A stretch of 64,000 bases of DNA from a bacterium (GCA_019423565.1 JAHZBE010000008.1:1-64000), one strand, 5' to 3'. Shown: positions 17,050-26,395, counted from the first letter of the stretch. Numbers and translations are program-made. Notes: a model not told the origin generated them from the letters alone.

Positions 17050-17704
17050 GTCTACTACCTCCTTTTACATTTTTCTTAGGAAGTACTTCACCTTTGTATA
17101 TCCATACTTTTATTCCTATTTTACCAAATGTTGTATCAGCTTCAGCTGTAGCATAATCAATGTCTGCTCTTAAAGTATGTAGAGGAACTGTTCCTTCGCT
17201 ATATACTTCGCTTCTAGCTATATCTACACCATTTAAACGACCTGAAGCTAAGATTTTAATACCTTTAGCACCAGCCTTCATTGTGTTTCTTATTGCTCTT
17301 TTTTGAGCCATTCTGTAAGAACCACGATTTTCAATTTGTTTAGCGACATTATTAGCAACTAATTGTGCAACCATGTCTGGGTTTTTAATTTCAAATATTG
17401 AAACAACAATATTTTCACCTGTTAATTTACATAATTCTTTCTTTAATTTTTCAATTTCTTCTCCACCGTGTCCGATTACAACACCAGGTTTAGCAGTATA
17501 AATAACGATTTCAGTTTTCTTATTATCTCTTTGAATATTGATATTTGAAACAGATGCATCTTTAAGTCTTTTATCAAGATATTTTCTGATTTTTAAATCG
17601 TTTCCAAGATATTTAGAAAAATCTTTGTTATTTGAATACCATTTTGCTTGCCAATCCTTGATGATTCCAACTCTCATTCCATGTGGATTAACTTTTTGTC
17701 CCAT
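17024..17704 (-). CDS. rpsC: 30S ribosomal protein S3
   Basis: A 226-residue protein with MGQKVNPHGMRVGI, a KH RNA-binding domain (PGVVIGHGGEEIEKLKKEL) and the C-terminal GKIGIKVWIYKGEVLP. It forms part of the mRNA entry channel. Normal length. Confidence 0.97.
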   Translation of the reverse strand: MGQKVNPHGMRVGIIKDWQAKWYSNNKDFSKYLGNDLKIRKYLDKRLKDASVSNINIQRDNKKTEIVIYTAKPGVVIGHGGEEIEKLKKELCKLTGENIVVSIFEIKNPDMVAQLVANNVAKQIENRGSYRMAQKRAIRNTMKAGAKGIKILASGRLNGVDIARSEVYSEGTVPLHTLRADIDYATAEADTTFGKIGIKVWIYKGEVLPKKNVKGGSRHATNAKKN

Positions 17705-17720
17705 AAATTAACCTCCTTTA

Positions 17721-18056
17721 CTAGTTTCTTTCAGCCACAACGATAGTTATATGACTTGTTTTTTTATCGTGTCTATCAATATGTGATCTTGAACCAATTC
17801 TTCTTCTTTTCATTATTGGTCCATCATTTATGTAAGCTTCTTTAACATATAGATTATTTTTATCCATTTTGAAATTATTTTCAGCGTTAGCTACAGCTGA
17901 CACTAAAACTTTCTTAGTTAAACGAGCTGACTTTTTATTTAAGTTATTTAAAATTGCCATTGCATCACTAACATCTTTACCACGAACTAGATTAACAACT
18001 AAACGTGCTTTTCTAGGAGCGATAAGGACTGTTCTAGCAGTTGCTTTTGCTTCCAT
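17721..18056 (-). CDS. rplV: 50S ribosomal protein L22
   Basis: A 111-residue protein with ARKARLVVNLVRGKDV and the tunnel loop segment GPIMKRRRIGSRSHI, typical of L22, a macrolide-site protein of the exit tunnel. Lies between rpsS and rpsC. Confidence 0.97.
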   Translation of the reverse strand: MEAKATARTVLIAPRKARLVVNLVRGKDVSDAMAILNNLNKKSARLTKKVLVSAVANAENNFKMDKNNLYVKEAYINDGPIMKRRRIGSRSHIDRHDKKTSHITIVVAERN

Positions 18057-18087
18057 TTTCTAATTCTCCCTTCTCTTAAGGTTCAAA

Positions 18088-18357
18088 CTATTTCTTCTTA
18101 TTTTCGCCATGACCACCATTTTTACGAGTTAATGCGAACTCTCCTAATTTATGACCTACCATATCTTCAGTAACATAAACTGGAATATGTTCTTTACCAT
18201 TATGAACTGCAAAAGTGTGTCCAATAAAATCAGGAAAAATAGTTGAACGACGTGACCATGTTTTAATTACTTCTTTTTTTCCACTTTTATTCATTTCTTG
18301 AACCTTTTTCATTAAGTGTTCATCTACAAAAGGTCCCTTTTTTAAACTTCTAGCCAT
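18088..18357 (-). CDS. rpsS: 30S ribosomal protein S19
   Basis: An 89-residue protein with ARSLKKGPFVDEHL and TWSRRSTIFPDFIGHTFAVHNG, the family signature of the 30S head protein that contacts S13. It is of standard length. Confidence 0.97.
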   Translation of the reverse strand: MARSLKKGPFVDEHLMKKVQEMNKSGKKEVIKTWSRRSTIFPDFIGHTFAVHNGKEHIPVYVTEDMVGHKLGEFALTRKNGGHGENKKK

Positions 18358-18374
18358 TATAATTCATCCTTTCC

Positions 18375-19208
18375 TTATTTACTGTTACGACGAGTAACTA
18401 TTAATTTATTTGAACTCTTCTTGTTCTTACGAGTTTTATATCCAAGAGCTGGTTTACCCCATGGAGTCATTGGTTGTTTACGTCCAACTGGAGCTCTACC
18501 TTCACCACCACCATGTGGATGGTCATTAGGGTTCATAACAGAACCACGAACTGTTGGTCTTATACCCATATGTCTTGTTCTACCTGCTTTTCCAAGTCTA
18601 ACAAGTGAATAATCTTCATTACCAACTTCACCAATTGTTGCCATACAAGTACCTAATATTTTTCTTGTTTCGCCTGAAGATAATCTAACAAGTACATATC
18701 TTTCTTCACGACCAAGTATTTGAGCACTTTGTCCAGCACTTCTTGCGATTTGAGCACCTTTACCAGGTCTCATTTCTATATTGTGGATAACTGTACCAAC
18801 AGGTATGTTCATGATTGGAAGTGCATTACCAACTTTTATATCAACATTTTCGCCTGATACAATTTTCATTCCTACTTTTAAACCTTTAGGAGCGATTATA
18901 TATCTTTTTTCACCATCTACATAGTTAATTAAAGCTATATTTGCGCTTCTATTTGGATCGTATTCTATTGAAGCAACTGTTCCTTCAACATCATGTTTAT
19001 TTCTTTTGAAATCAATTACACGATATTTTTGTTTAGCTCCTCCACCTTGGTGTCTTACTGTAATTCTACCTTGGTTATTACGACCACTTTTTTTGTTTTT
19101 TGCTTTAAGTAAACTTTTTTCAGGAGCTGTTTTAGTTAGCTCTTCATTTACTAAAGTACTTTTCTTTCTTTGCCCAGGTGTAACTGGATTAAAATGTCTT
19201 ATAGCCAT
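18375..19208 (-). CDS. rplB: 50S ribosomal protein L2
   Basis: A 277-residue primary 23S rRNA-binding protein needed for peptidyl transferase activity. The conserved MNPNDHPHGGGEGRAPVG loop, with its essential His, is intact, as is the N-terminal RNNQGRITVRHQGGG. Confidence 0.98.
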   Translation of the reverse strand: MAIRHFNPVTPGQRKKSTLVNEELTKTAPEKSLLKAKNKKSGRNNQGRITVRHQGGGAKQKYRVIDFKRNKHDVEGTVASIEYDPNRSANIALINYVDGEKRYIIAPKGLKVGMKIVSGENVDIKVGNALPIMNIPVGTVIHNIEMRPGKGAQIARSAGQSAQILGREERYVLVRLSSGETRKILGTCMATIGEVGNEDYSLVRLGKAGRTRHMGIRPTVRGSVMNPNDHPHGGGEGRAPVGRKQPMTPWGKPALGYKTRKNKKSSNKLIVTRRNSK

Positions 19209-19223
19209 ATCTAAAACCTCCTA

Positions 19224-19505
19224 TTATAATTCTATTTGACTACCTTCAGCAAGTGTTACAATTGCTTTTTTGTAACGACTAGTAGTCCCTGCATAACGTC
19301 CAACTCTTTTATATTTTGGTTTAACGTTAATTGTATTTACTCTTAATACTTTTACTCCAAATATTTTTTCAACTGCTTGTTTTATTTGGACTTTATTAGC
19401 ATCGTTTTTAACTTTGAAAACGATTTTATTACCCTTTTCTGCTATTTTTGCACTTTTTTCAGTAATAACAGGGGCAATTATTACATCTCTATAATTTCCT
19501 ATCAT
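19224..19505 (-). CDS. rplW: 50S ribosomal protein L23
   Basis: A 93-residue protein with YRDVIIAPVITEKSAKI at the start and ANKVQIKQAVEKIFGVKV, the exit-tunnel docking site for trigger factor and SRP. It overlaps the rplD stop by one base. Confidence 0.96.
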   Translation of the reverse strand: MIGNYRDVIIAPVITEKSAKIAEKGNKIVFKVKNDANKVQIKQAVEKIFGVKVLRVNTINVKPKYKRVGRYAGTTSRYKKAIVTLAEGSQIEL

Positions 19506-20131
19506 TATCTAAGTACCTCCTCAAGCATTTTAACTGCTTCTTCAGTAATAACTACATTATTATAGTTTAATACATCATAAGTGTTGATTTCATGAGATTC
19601 GATTACTTTAACATTACTTAAATTACGAGAAGCTAAAATTAAGTTATCAGTTAATTCTTTAACAATAATTAAAGTTTTTCCTGTTACTTTTAAATCTTCT
19701 AATAATTTGATGAAATCTTTTGTTTTATTGCTTGAAAGTTCAATATTTTCAACAACAACGATTCCATTTTCTCTAGCTTTATAAGTTAAAGCTGATTTTA
19801 AAGCTAATCTTCTTTCTTTTCTATTTTGTTTTTTTGTATAATTTCTTTCTGTTGTAGGTCCAAATACTACTCCACCACCAACAAAGTGAGGTGCACGGAT
19901 AGATCCTTGACGAGCATTACCTGTTCCTTTTTGTCTCCATGGTTTTCTTCCACCACCAGAAACTTCACTTCTTGTTTTAACTTTGTGAGTTCCTTGTCTC
20001 ATAGATGCTTGTTTTAAAACAACTGCATCATATATTGTTTGATTATTTGGTTCAATTCCAAATACTTCATCGCTTAGTTTAATGTCTTTAATCTTTTCAC
20101 CTTTTACATTTAAAAGAGCTATTTTAGGCAT
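19505..20131 (-). CDS. rplD: 50S ribosomal protein L4
   Basis: A 208-residue protein starting MPKIALLNVKGEK, with the conserved tunnel loop (KPWRQKGTGNARQGSIRAP). L4 also represses the S10 operon in some bacteria. I chose the start at 20131 because AAAGGAGG lies just upstream; a seven-codon longer start would run into that site. Confidence 0.97.
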   Translation of the reverse strand: MPKIALLNVKGEKIKDIKLSDEVFGIEPNNQTIYDAVVLKQASMRQGTHKVKTRSEVSGGGRKPWRQKGTGNARQGSIRAPHFVGGGVVFGPTTERNYTKKQNRKERRLALKSALTYKARENGIVVVENIELSSNKTKDFIKLLEDLKVTGKTLIIVKELTDNLILASRNLSNVKVIESHEINTYDVLNYNNVVITEEAVKMLEEVLR

Positions 20132-20181
20132 ATTTCTTCCTCCTTTCATCACAATAAATTTTTATATAATGTTTAATTTAA

Positions 20182-20931
20182 TTATTCAGTTACTTCTTGT
20201 GATGATTCTTCTTTTACTTCTTCAGTTTCAGTAGTTTCTTCTACTTCTTCAATAGCTTTTGGTTCTTCAAATGAAACTAATTCTAAAGTTTCTTTGATTT
20301 TACCTTCATTTTTAATAGCTGATTTGATTATAACTAAAGACTTTTTAGGACCTGGAACATTACCTTTAACTAAGATAACATTGTTTTCTAAGTCAACCAT
20401 AACAATTTCTAAGTTTTGAACTGTTACTGTATTTGCTCCCATATGTCCTGGTAATTTCTTACCTTTTAAAACACGCATTGGTCTCATTGTTCCTAGTGAA
20501 CCAACACCTCTATGGTATTGTGAACCATGTCCCATAGGACCTCTGCTTTGATTAAAGCGTTTGATAACACCTTGGTAACCTTTACCTTTGCTTACACCAG
20601 TTACATCTACCATTTCACCTTCTGCAAAGATATCAACTTTAATTTCTTGACCTAAAGTATAGTTACTTGCGTCTACATTTCTGATTTCTTTTAAGAAGCG
20701 CTTAGGTGATGTATTTGATTTTCTAAGATGTCCCATCTCAGGTTTGTTACTTAATTTTTCTCTCTTTGTTTCGAATGCTAATTGAATTGCATCATAACCG
20801 TTAGTTTCAGTTGTTTTAATTTGTGAAACAATATTAGGTTCAACTGAGATAACAGTTACAGGAATTAATTTACCATTCTTAGCAAAAACTTGAGTCATTC
20901 CAACCTTGCGGCCTAAGATTCCTTTTCTCAT
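20182..20931 (-). CDS. rplC: 50S ribosomal protein L3 with acidic C-terminal tail
   Basis: A 249-residue L3 (GRKVGMTQVFAKNGKLIPVTV at the start; FNQSRGPMGHGSQYHRGVGS near the centre). The core ends near residue 220 and is followed by about 25 residues made almost entirely of Glu, Thr, Val and Ser. Such a tail is longer than in Bacillus L3 and must lie outside the folded ribosomal core. Confidence 0.96.
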   Translation of the reverse strand: MRKGILGRKVGMTQVFAKNGKLIPVTVISVEPNIVSQIKTTETNGYDAIQLAFETKREKLSNKPEMGHLRKSNTSPKRFLKEIRNVDASNYTLGQEIKVDIFAEGEMVDVTGVSKGKGYQGVIKRFNQSRGPMGHGSQYHRGVGSLGTMRPMRVLKGKKLPGHMGANTVTVQNLEIVMVDLENNVILVKGNVPGPKKSLVIIKSAIKNEGKIKETLELVSFEEPKAIEEVEETTETEEVKEESSQEVTE

Positions 20932-20946
20932 TTTTTCCTCCTATAA

Positions 20947-21249
20947 TTATTTAATATTTATTTCAACACCACTAGGTAAATCCAATCTAGTCATAGCCTC
21001 GATTGTGTCTTTACTAGGATTATTGATAACAATTAGTCTTTTATGTGTTCTCATTTCGAATTGTTCACGAGAATCTTTATACTTGTGAACAGCTCTTAAG
21101 ATTGTAACTTTTTCAACTTTTGTTGGTAATGGTACTGGTCCACTAACTTCTCCGCCAGTTCTTTTAATAGTTTCAACAATCTTACTTGCAGCTTGATCGA
21201 TAGTTCTTGGATCATATGCTTTTAAATTAACTTGAATTCTATTAGACAT
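20947..21249 (-). CDS. rpsJ: 30S ribosomal protein S10
   Basis: A 100-residue protein with IQVNLKAYDPRTIDQAASKIVE and the HKYKDSREQFEMRTHKRL signature; also the transcription factor NusE. First gene of the S10 operon, with a GGAGG site before the ATG. Confidence 0.97.
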   Translation of the reverse strand: MSNRIQVNLKAYDPRTIDQAASKIVETIKRTGGEVSGPVPLPTKVEKVTILRAVHKYKDSREQFEMRTHKRLIVINNPSKDTIEAMTRLDLPSGVEINIK

Positions 21250-21386
21250 ATTGTATCCTCCTTTCGTCTATATCTTGTATAGGCATACTCCGTGTAAGTT
21301 ACCTGACATTTAAGGTTTGTCTTTATTTTATAAAAGCAACTTAACCTGGTGTGTCAGCAATCTCCCACATCTACGCAGTCACACAT
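21250..21386 (-). promoter_or_regulatory. Structured leader of the S10 operon mRNA
   Basis: About 137 nt of untranslated RNA precede rpsJ. On the minus strand it can fold a long-range TAAGTT/AACTTA helix enclosing a GACA-TGTC hairpin, followed by small GTAT/ATAC and CTATA/TATAG hairpins just before the ribosome-binding site. Such leaders often bind a ribosomal protein (L4 in several bacteria); that role here is inferred. No T tract that would make an attenuator is seen. Confidence 0.5.
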
Positions 21387-21392
21387 AGGACA

Positions 21393-21421
21393 ATTATATC
21401 AACAATTCAAAATAAATGCAA
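21393..21421 (-). promoter_or_regulatory. Promoter of the S10-spc-alpha operon
   Basis: Minus strand -35 TTGCAT (21416-21421), 17-bp spacer, perfect -10 TATAAT (21393-21398). No other strong promoter was found before the operon end, so this likely drives all 28 genes down to rplQ. Confidence 0.8.
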
Positions 21422-21469
21422 GTATTTTTGAATATTTTTTCAAAATAAATTCATAATATTATTTTAATT

Positions 21470-21493
21470 AAAAAAAGAGCTTTTCTGCCCTTT
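21470..21493 (-). terminator. Terminator after the pilin-like gene
   Basis: A 7-bp stem (21474-21480 with 21487-21493, one G-U pair) with a 6-nt loop, followed on the minus strand by TTTTTTTAATT. It overlaps the stop codon of the pilin-like gene and insulates it from the ribosomal promoter. Confidence 0.65.
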
Positions 21494-22337
21494 AATTTAA
21501 CACATATGGATTTAACTGCGTTCCATTACCACCTGTTACAATAATGTTATTATTAAGTTTTATAGTAATATACGTTTTAGCATAATCACTGTTTACTATT
21601 TCTTTATTCATTCCAATTGTAATATATTCGTTATTATCTTTAATCCAATCATTATTATCCATATTTATATATGAAATGTTATTAATAAAAGTTTGATTAT
21701 ATAAATCTGTAGAAATAACTGATGCTTTACCATATATTTTTTTGGTAGCATTTTCATCAAAATTGTCATTTATAAAATTATTTTCATAATTCAAAAGTTC
21801 ATTCTTATATAGTTTTTTACTAGACTCTTTAATCAAATAAACACGGCGATATTTATCAACTTTCATAATTCTATAAATTTCACCATTAAATATTGCGTAA
21901 TTTTCTAATACATAACCTTTAAAAATCAATTCGTTATTTATTCTATATACATTTGATTTTTCATCTTTGTTACTTACATAATCATAAATTGTTTTTCCCT
22001 CTACAAAGTCATAATTTACATTTCCATTTTCATTAGTTATAAGTACTTTAGTATCATTATCAAAATCATCATTTGTTAATGGATTTTTAGCACCATTCTT
22101 TACATAACCAGTATCTATTAATTCTTTAATAGAATATTCTGTTACTGAAGAAGATGAAGTAACATCTGCTAAATATTTTAATTTGGCACTATCAACAATA
22201 TTACTTTTTGAAACATTGTATGCCGTTAACCTAGAAGCACCTATTACATCAATTATTTTAGGATATGCAATTGCACTCACAATTGATAATATTGCAATTA
22301 CCGCAAGAAGTTCAATTAAAGTAAATCCTTTCTTCAT
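21492..22337 (-). CDS. Type IV pilin-like protein (prepilin N-terminus)
   Basis: A 281-residue protein with a class III signal: MKKG then FTLIELLAVIAIL, with cleavage expected after Gly4 and the conserved Glu at position 5 of the mature chain. The hydrophobic helix (5-27) is followed by an amphipathic stretch, then a C-terminal domain I do not recognise (ending GTQLNPYVL). It is far larger than a major pilin, so a minor pilin or pseudopilin is likely. The gene follows the WG-repeat gene by 4 bp and must be co-transcribed. No prepilin peptidase or pilus ATPase lies in this window. Confidence 0.8.
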   Translation of the reverse strand: MKKGFTLIELLAVIAILSIVSAIAYPKIIDVIGASRLTAYNVSKSNIVDSAKLKYLADVTSSSSVTEYSIKELIDTGYVKNGAKNPLTNDDFDNDTKVLITNENGNVNYDFVEGKTIYDYVSNKDEKSNVYRINNELIFKGYVLENYAIFNGEIYRIMKVDKYRRVYLIKESSKKLYKNELLNYENNFINDNFDENATKKIYGKASVISTDLYNQTFINNISYINMDNNDWIKDNNEYITIGMNKEIVNSDYAKTYITIKLNNNIIVTGGNGTQLNPYVLN

Positions 22338-22341
22338 TTTA

Positions 22342-24150
22342 TCATCCCCCTATAGTGTATATTAATTTTCCATCATAATTATAATAATTACCATTTATTA
22401 TCATATAATTATCATAAACTTCAACATCACCATTAACTTTTACATTTATATCTTTAAAAGTTTCTAGATTTATTATAATTATTTCATTATTATATATTCC
22501 CTCAACAATTGGATATTTTGTGGTAATTACATCAAAGCCATCATAAATTGGTTTTATAACTATATTACCTTTTGAATCAAGTATACCATATTTGTCATTT
22601 TGTTTTACAATAAATAATTCTTTTTTCGTATTATTTTTTATAGTGTTAAATAATACATCATCCATTAAAATAGTTTCATCATATTTAAGAGGAATTATTT
22701 CTTCTCCTTTAGAATTAATTACTCCAAATGAGTTATCATTTGATACTATAGCATATCCATTTTTATCAAAATCTGATGCATAATCATATTCTTTTTTTGT
22801 TATTATCTTGCCTTTTTTGTTAATAAAAATATATTTGTCATTTTCAGTTTTAACTTTCATATAATCATTTTTATATTTTGTATCATTAAGCTTTATATCA
22901 CTAATTTTTCCTAAAGTTTTATTTGGTGTATAAATTGTATATATTTCTTTTTTTAACTCAAAATCATATTTTTTATATACAATAACCCCATCTGAATAAC
23001 TATATTCTATATCATCATCAGTATTAATTATCTCACCATTTGTTAAATTAATATAATCAATTTTTGTATTTTCTTTAATTCCAAGTGCAATATTAGAATC
23101 CAAATCTTCTATTCTAAGTCTTTTATAATTTGTTGTTTCATAAATTACTTTATCATTATTTATAACAAAATAGTTATTATTACCATTTTCTTGTTTTATG
23201 TAAAAAACATTATTATCTAAAACATTTATATCACTTAATGTATACCTAAATACTTCCTTACCTGTTTCAATATTTATAATAGTAGATGACGAATTAACTT
23301 TGATTTTAGCATATTTATTTTTTCCATTGTCAACATTTGATATCTCTATAGATATATCATGTTCATCAACCTCATCAACTTTATAAGTATAAATTTCCTT
23401 ACCATCATTATTCATAATTCCCATTGTATCATCTCTAGTAAATATAAATATACCACCAGCCGAATATGTTATATTATCGTACTTAAATCTAGTAAGTTCT
23501 TCAATGCTACTAGTCATAAGTCCCATTTTTAAACCTTCACTTGTAAACTTACTAACAACATATCTATTTCCAAATAAGGTTGCTGAAAAGACATTACCAA
23601 ATGCTATTTTATTTTTTCCTCTACTGTCTATAATACCATATAAATTATTGTAATTTTTTACAACAGCATAGCCTTTATAAAAGTCATCACCATATAAATA
23701 CTTTGGCTTTACAATTAATTCACCTTCACTATCTATATAACCAGTTTTAGAATTTTCCTCTATTTTTATTAAGTTTACTACAGAGGCCTTTGCATTATTA
23801 ATAAACACATATATTCCTATTGAAAAAACAAAAACAAACGCTACTATAGGTAAAATTCTATTAAGTTTTTCTAAAGTAAAAGTTCTACTTTTTTCTTGTC
23901 TTTGATTTATACCTTCATTTGCTTGAATAGGAACTATAGAGTCCGGTAAAACTTCTACTTCTGTATTATCAATATTATTTGTTTTTTCCTCATCATCACT
24001 AGAAAAAATATTAATATCAAACATTTCGTTATCTTCTAGATTATTATTTAGCGTATTTTCCTCTTTATTATGTTCTTCATTTTTAACTATTAAATCATCC
24101 GCAGGAGAAAATGGTAAGTCTAAATCGTCATCATATTCTTTTTTATCCAT
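22342..24150 (-). CDS. Membrane-anchored WG-repeat protein
   Basis: A 602-residue protein: acidic cytosolic N-terminus (1-90), one membrane segment (about 99-119), then an outer part made of WG-type beta repeats. Repeats are seen as NNLYGIIDSRGKN, NSFGVINSKGEEIIPLKYD and NDKYGILDSKGNIVIKPIYD; several central ones are degenerate. WG repeats probably form a propeller-like or solenoid fold; no enzymatic role is known. It is the first gene of a two-gene unit with the pilin-like protein, with a GGAGG site before the ATG. Confidence 0.8.
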   Translation of the reverse strand: MDKKEYDDDLDLPFSPADDLIVKNEEHNKEENTLNNNLEDNEMFDINIFSSDDEEKTNNIDNTEVEVLPDSIVPIQANEGINQRQEKSRTFTLEKLNRILPIVAFVFVFSIGIYVFINNAKASVVNLIKIEENSKTGYIDSEGELIVKPKYLYGDDFYKGYAVVKNYNNLYGIIDSRGKNKIAFGNVFSATLFGNRYVVSKFTSEGLKMGLMTSSIEELTRFKYDNITYSAGGIFIFTRDDTMGIMNNDGKEIYTYKVDEVDEHDISIEISNVDNGKNKYAKIKVNSSSTIINIETGKEVFRYTLSDINVLDNNVFYIKQENGNNNYFVINNDKVIYETTNYKRLRIEDLDSNIALGIKENTKIDYINLTNGEIINTDDDIEYSYSDGVIVYKKYDFELKKEIYTIYTPNKTLGKISDIKLNDTKYKNDYMKVKTENDKYIFINKKGKIITKKEYDYASDFDKNGYAIVSNDNSFGVINSKGEEIIPLKYDETILMDDVLFNTIKNNTKKELFIVKQNDKYGILDSKGNIVIKPIYDGFDVITTKYPIVEGIYNNEIIIINLETFKDINVKVNGDVEVYDNYMIINGNYYNYDGKLIYTIGG

Positions 24151-24204
24151 ACTATTATCCTCCTACTCTTTTCTATTAATATAATAACATATCTTTGAAA
24201 TAAA

Positions 24205-24241
24205 TTAAAGAAAAAATAAAAAAGATTGGAATACAATCTTT
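24205..24241 (-). terminator. Terminator after the sortase gene
   Basis: A perfect 8-bp AAAGATTG/CAATCTTT stem (24221-24228 with 24234-24241), 5-nt loop, then a T-rich tract on the minus strand. It overlaps the sortase stop codon. Confidence 0.75.
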
Positions 24242-24824
24242 ATTCATTTGATGTTGCTTTAACAACTATTCTTGATTTACCACCATTTTCACAAGTAACT
24301 ATAGTCAAATGGTAGCCATCATAATGACTTAAATAACTTGTATCATTTGGACTAACATATCTACTTACAGAATCAACCAAATATTTTCTTTTGTCACCTT
24401 TTACATCATATATGTATATAGGATCACCTTGTTTTAGATTCAAAACTGGATAAAAGAAAGGAGTTCTTCCTCTAAAATTATGTGCGGATATTACAAAACC
24501 TCCAGGTTCATTAAGATCAACTCCATAAGTTTTAATAGCACCAATGTTCATGGCAGCATATGTTTGTTCTTTTAATATTACAGTGTTTATACCCACTTTT
24601 GGAATTTCAATTCTTCCCAAAATAGTATAGCCATTATAATTTACAGTATGTATTTGATTTTTCTGTATTTCTTTTTTTTCTATTTTATTTTCAAATAGTT
24701 CTAGAGCATATTTTTCTTGATTATCTAATTTTCTTTCTCGAAAATTATCATATATCATCATGAATGTTATAAAATATAAAGAAAATATAAGCAAAAATAT
24801 AAGTATATTGATAAATTTCTTCAT
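24240..24824 (-). CDS. Sortase family transpeptidase
   Basis: A 194-residue membrane-anchored sortase: N-terminal segment (about 5-25), then the beta-barrel catalytic domain with His115 (ISAHNF), Cys178 (TIVTCEN) and Arg185 (GGKSRIVVKA), the complete triad. Sortases join LPxTG-type proteins to peptidoglycan or to each other. It resembles the short class D/E enzymes more than class A or B. No protein with a recognisable LPxTG tail occurs in this window. It is a single-gene unit closed by its own terminator. Confidence 0.88.
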   Translation of the reverse strand: MKKFINILIFLLIFSLYFITFMMIYDNFRERKLDNQEKYALELFENKIEKKEIQKNQIHTVNYNGYTILGRIEIPKVGINTVILKEQTYAAMNIGAIKTYGVDLNEPGGFVISAHNFRGRTPFFYPVLNLKQGDPIYIYDVKGDKRKYLVDSVSRYVSPNDTSYLSHYDGYHLTIVTCENGGKSRIVVKATSNE

Positions 24825-24863
24825 ATGCCCTCTCCTACTCTTTTTATAATTGTAACATATTTT

Positions 24864-26348
24864 TTATTTCATTTCATCAGGTAAATTTAAATTCATGTAA
24901 TTAAGTACAAAAGGTGCGATATCAGATAACTTATTTACATTATCTATATTTAAATTTTTATCAGTTACAATAAATGGTACTAAATTAGTTGTATGACTTG
25001 TTACTACATTACCATTTTCATCTATCATTTCTTCAGCATTACCATGATCAGCAGTTATTATAAATAAATATTCATCTTCAACGCATTTCTTATATAACTT
25101 ACCTATCATTTCATCTATAGTTTCAATTGCTTTTTTAGTCATATCATAGTTCCCAGTATGACCAACCATATCACCATTCGCAAAATTTAAAAATATGAAA
25201 TCATAATTATTATCCATTCTCTCTAATAAATTTGAAGTTATTTCTCTAGCACTCATTTCTGGTTTTAAGTCATAAGTTGCTACTTTAGGTGATGGAATTA
25301 AAACTCTATCACAAAGATTTAAATCTAAATCTCTTCCTCCATCAAAGAAATATGTAACATGTGCATATTTTTCTGTTTCTGCTATTCTAAGTTGTTTTTT
25401 CCCTAATTTAGATAAATATATTCCAAGTGTATTATCTATTATTTCTTTTTTAAATGCTATATCTGATTTAACATCATCTGATACATACATCATAGTTGTT
25501 AAATATAAATTATTAAAGATTTTTCTATCAAATCCATCAAAGTTAGGATCAACTAAACTTCTTAATATTTGTATTGCTCTATCTGGTCTAAAATTAGCCC
25601 AAATTATACTATCATTTTCTTCTATTTTACCTGATTCATCTATTATAACAGGTTCAATAAATTCATCTGTTATACCTTTTTCATAACTATCAGTTATATA
25701 TTTTTTATAGTCATCACACTTATTTCCAGTATTATTAACAATAACATCATAACATTTTTTTAATCTATCCCATCTTTTATCTCTATCCATTGCATAATAT
25801 CTACCTGAGATAGTACAAATTTTACCTATTCCCAATTCATTTATTTCATTATTTAAATCATCAATATACGAAATACTTGATTCTTTAAATGTATCTCTTC
25901 CATCTGTAAATATATGAAAATATACATTAGAAAAATCTTCTTTCTTACATAATTTTAATAGTGCTTTTATATGATTGATATGGCTATGAACACCTCCATC
26001 ACTTAAAAGTCCCATTATATGTAATTTTGAATTATTTTCTTTTGCATGTCTAATTGCATTTAAGAATGATTCATTAGAATAAAAACTCTCATCTTTTATT
26101 GCTCTATTAATAAGTTCTAGTGATTGATATATTATTCTTCCAGCACCTATTGTTAAATGTCCAACTTCACTATTTCCCATTTGTCCATCTGGAAGTCCAA
26201 CAAATGTTCCTGATGCATTTATTCCTTTATTAGGATATTCTTTCATTAAATAATCTATATTTGGTTTATTTGCATTAATAAGTGCATTTCCATCTTTTAT
26301 TTTACTTAATCCTACTCCATCTAAAACACATAATAATACTTTTTTCAT
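24864..26348 (-). CDS. gpmI: 2,3-bisphosphoglycerate-independent phosphoglycerate mutase
   Basis: A 494-residue dimanganese enzyme interconverting 3- and 2-phosphoglycerate in glycolysis. Metal ligand Asp10 (VLDGVG), catalytic Ser60 (GQMGNSEVGH), DGRDT and the C-terminal ADHGNAE motif are all present. It follows a lipoprotein gene by 38 bp with a weak hairpin in between. The other glycolytic gene in the window, pgk, lies 33 kb away, so the usual gap-pgk-tpi-gpmI-eno cluster is dispersed. Confidence 0.97.
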   Translation of the reverse strand: MKKVLLCVLDGVGLSKIKDGNALINANKPNIDYLMKEYPNKGINASGTFVGLPDGQMGNSEVGHLTIGAGRIIYQSLELINRAIKDESFYSNESFLNAIRHAKENNSKLHIMGLLSDGGVHSHINHIKALLKLCKKEDFSNVYFHIFTDGRDTFKESSISYIDDLNNEINELGIGKICTISGRYYAMDRDKRWDRLKKCYDVIVNNTGNKCDDYKKYITDSYEKGITDEFIEPVIIDESGKIEENDSIIWANFRPDRAIQILRSLVDPNFDGFDRKIFNNLYLTTMMYVSDDVKSDIAFKKEIIDNTLGIYLSKLGKKQLRIAETEKYAHVTYFFDGGRDLDLNLCDRVLIPSPKVATYDLKPEMSAREITSNLLERMDNNYDFIFLNFANGDMVGHTGNYDMTKKAIETIDEMIGKLYKKCVEDEYLFIITADHGNAEEMIDENGNVVTSHTTNLVPFIVTDKNLNIDNVNKLSDIAPFVLNYMNLNLPDEMK

Positions 26349-26373
26349 TTTCTTTTTCCTCCTTAAACAACTT

Positions 26374-26395
26374 AAAAAAGGTTAAACTAATAACC
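26374..26395 (-). terminator. Weak terminator or attenuator between the lipoprotein gene and gpmI
   Basis: A 5-bp GGTTA/TAACC stem (26380-26384 with 26391-26395) followed by six T on the minus strand. It overlaps the lipoprotein stop and lies only 26 bp before the gpmI start, so it either leaks or gpmI has a promoter inside the lipoprotein gene. Confidence 0.4.
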
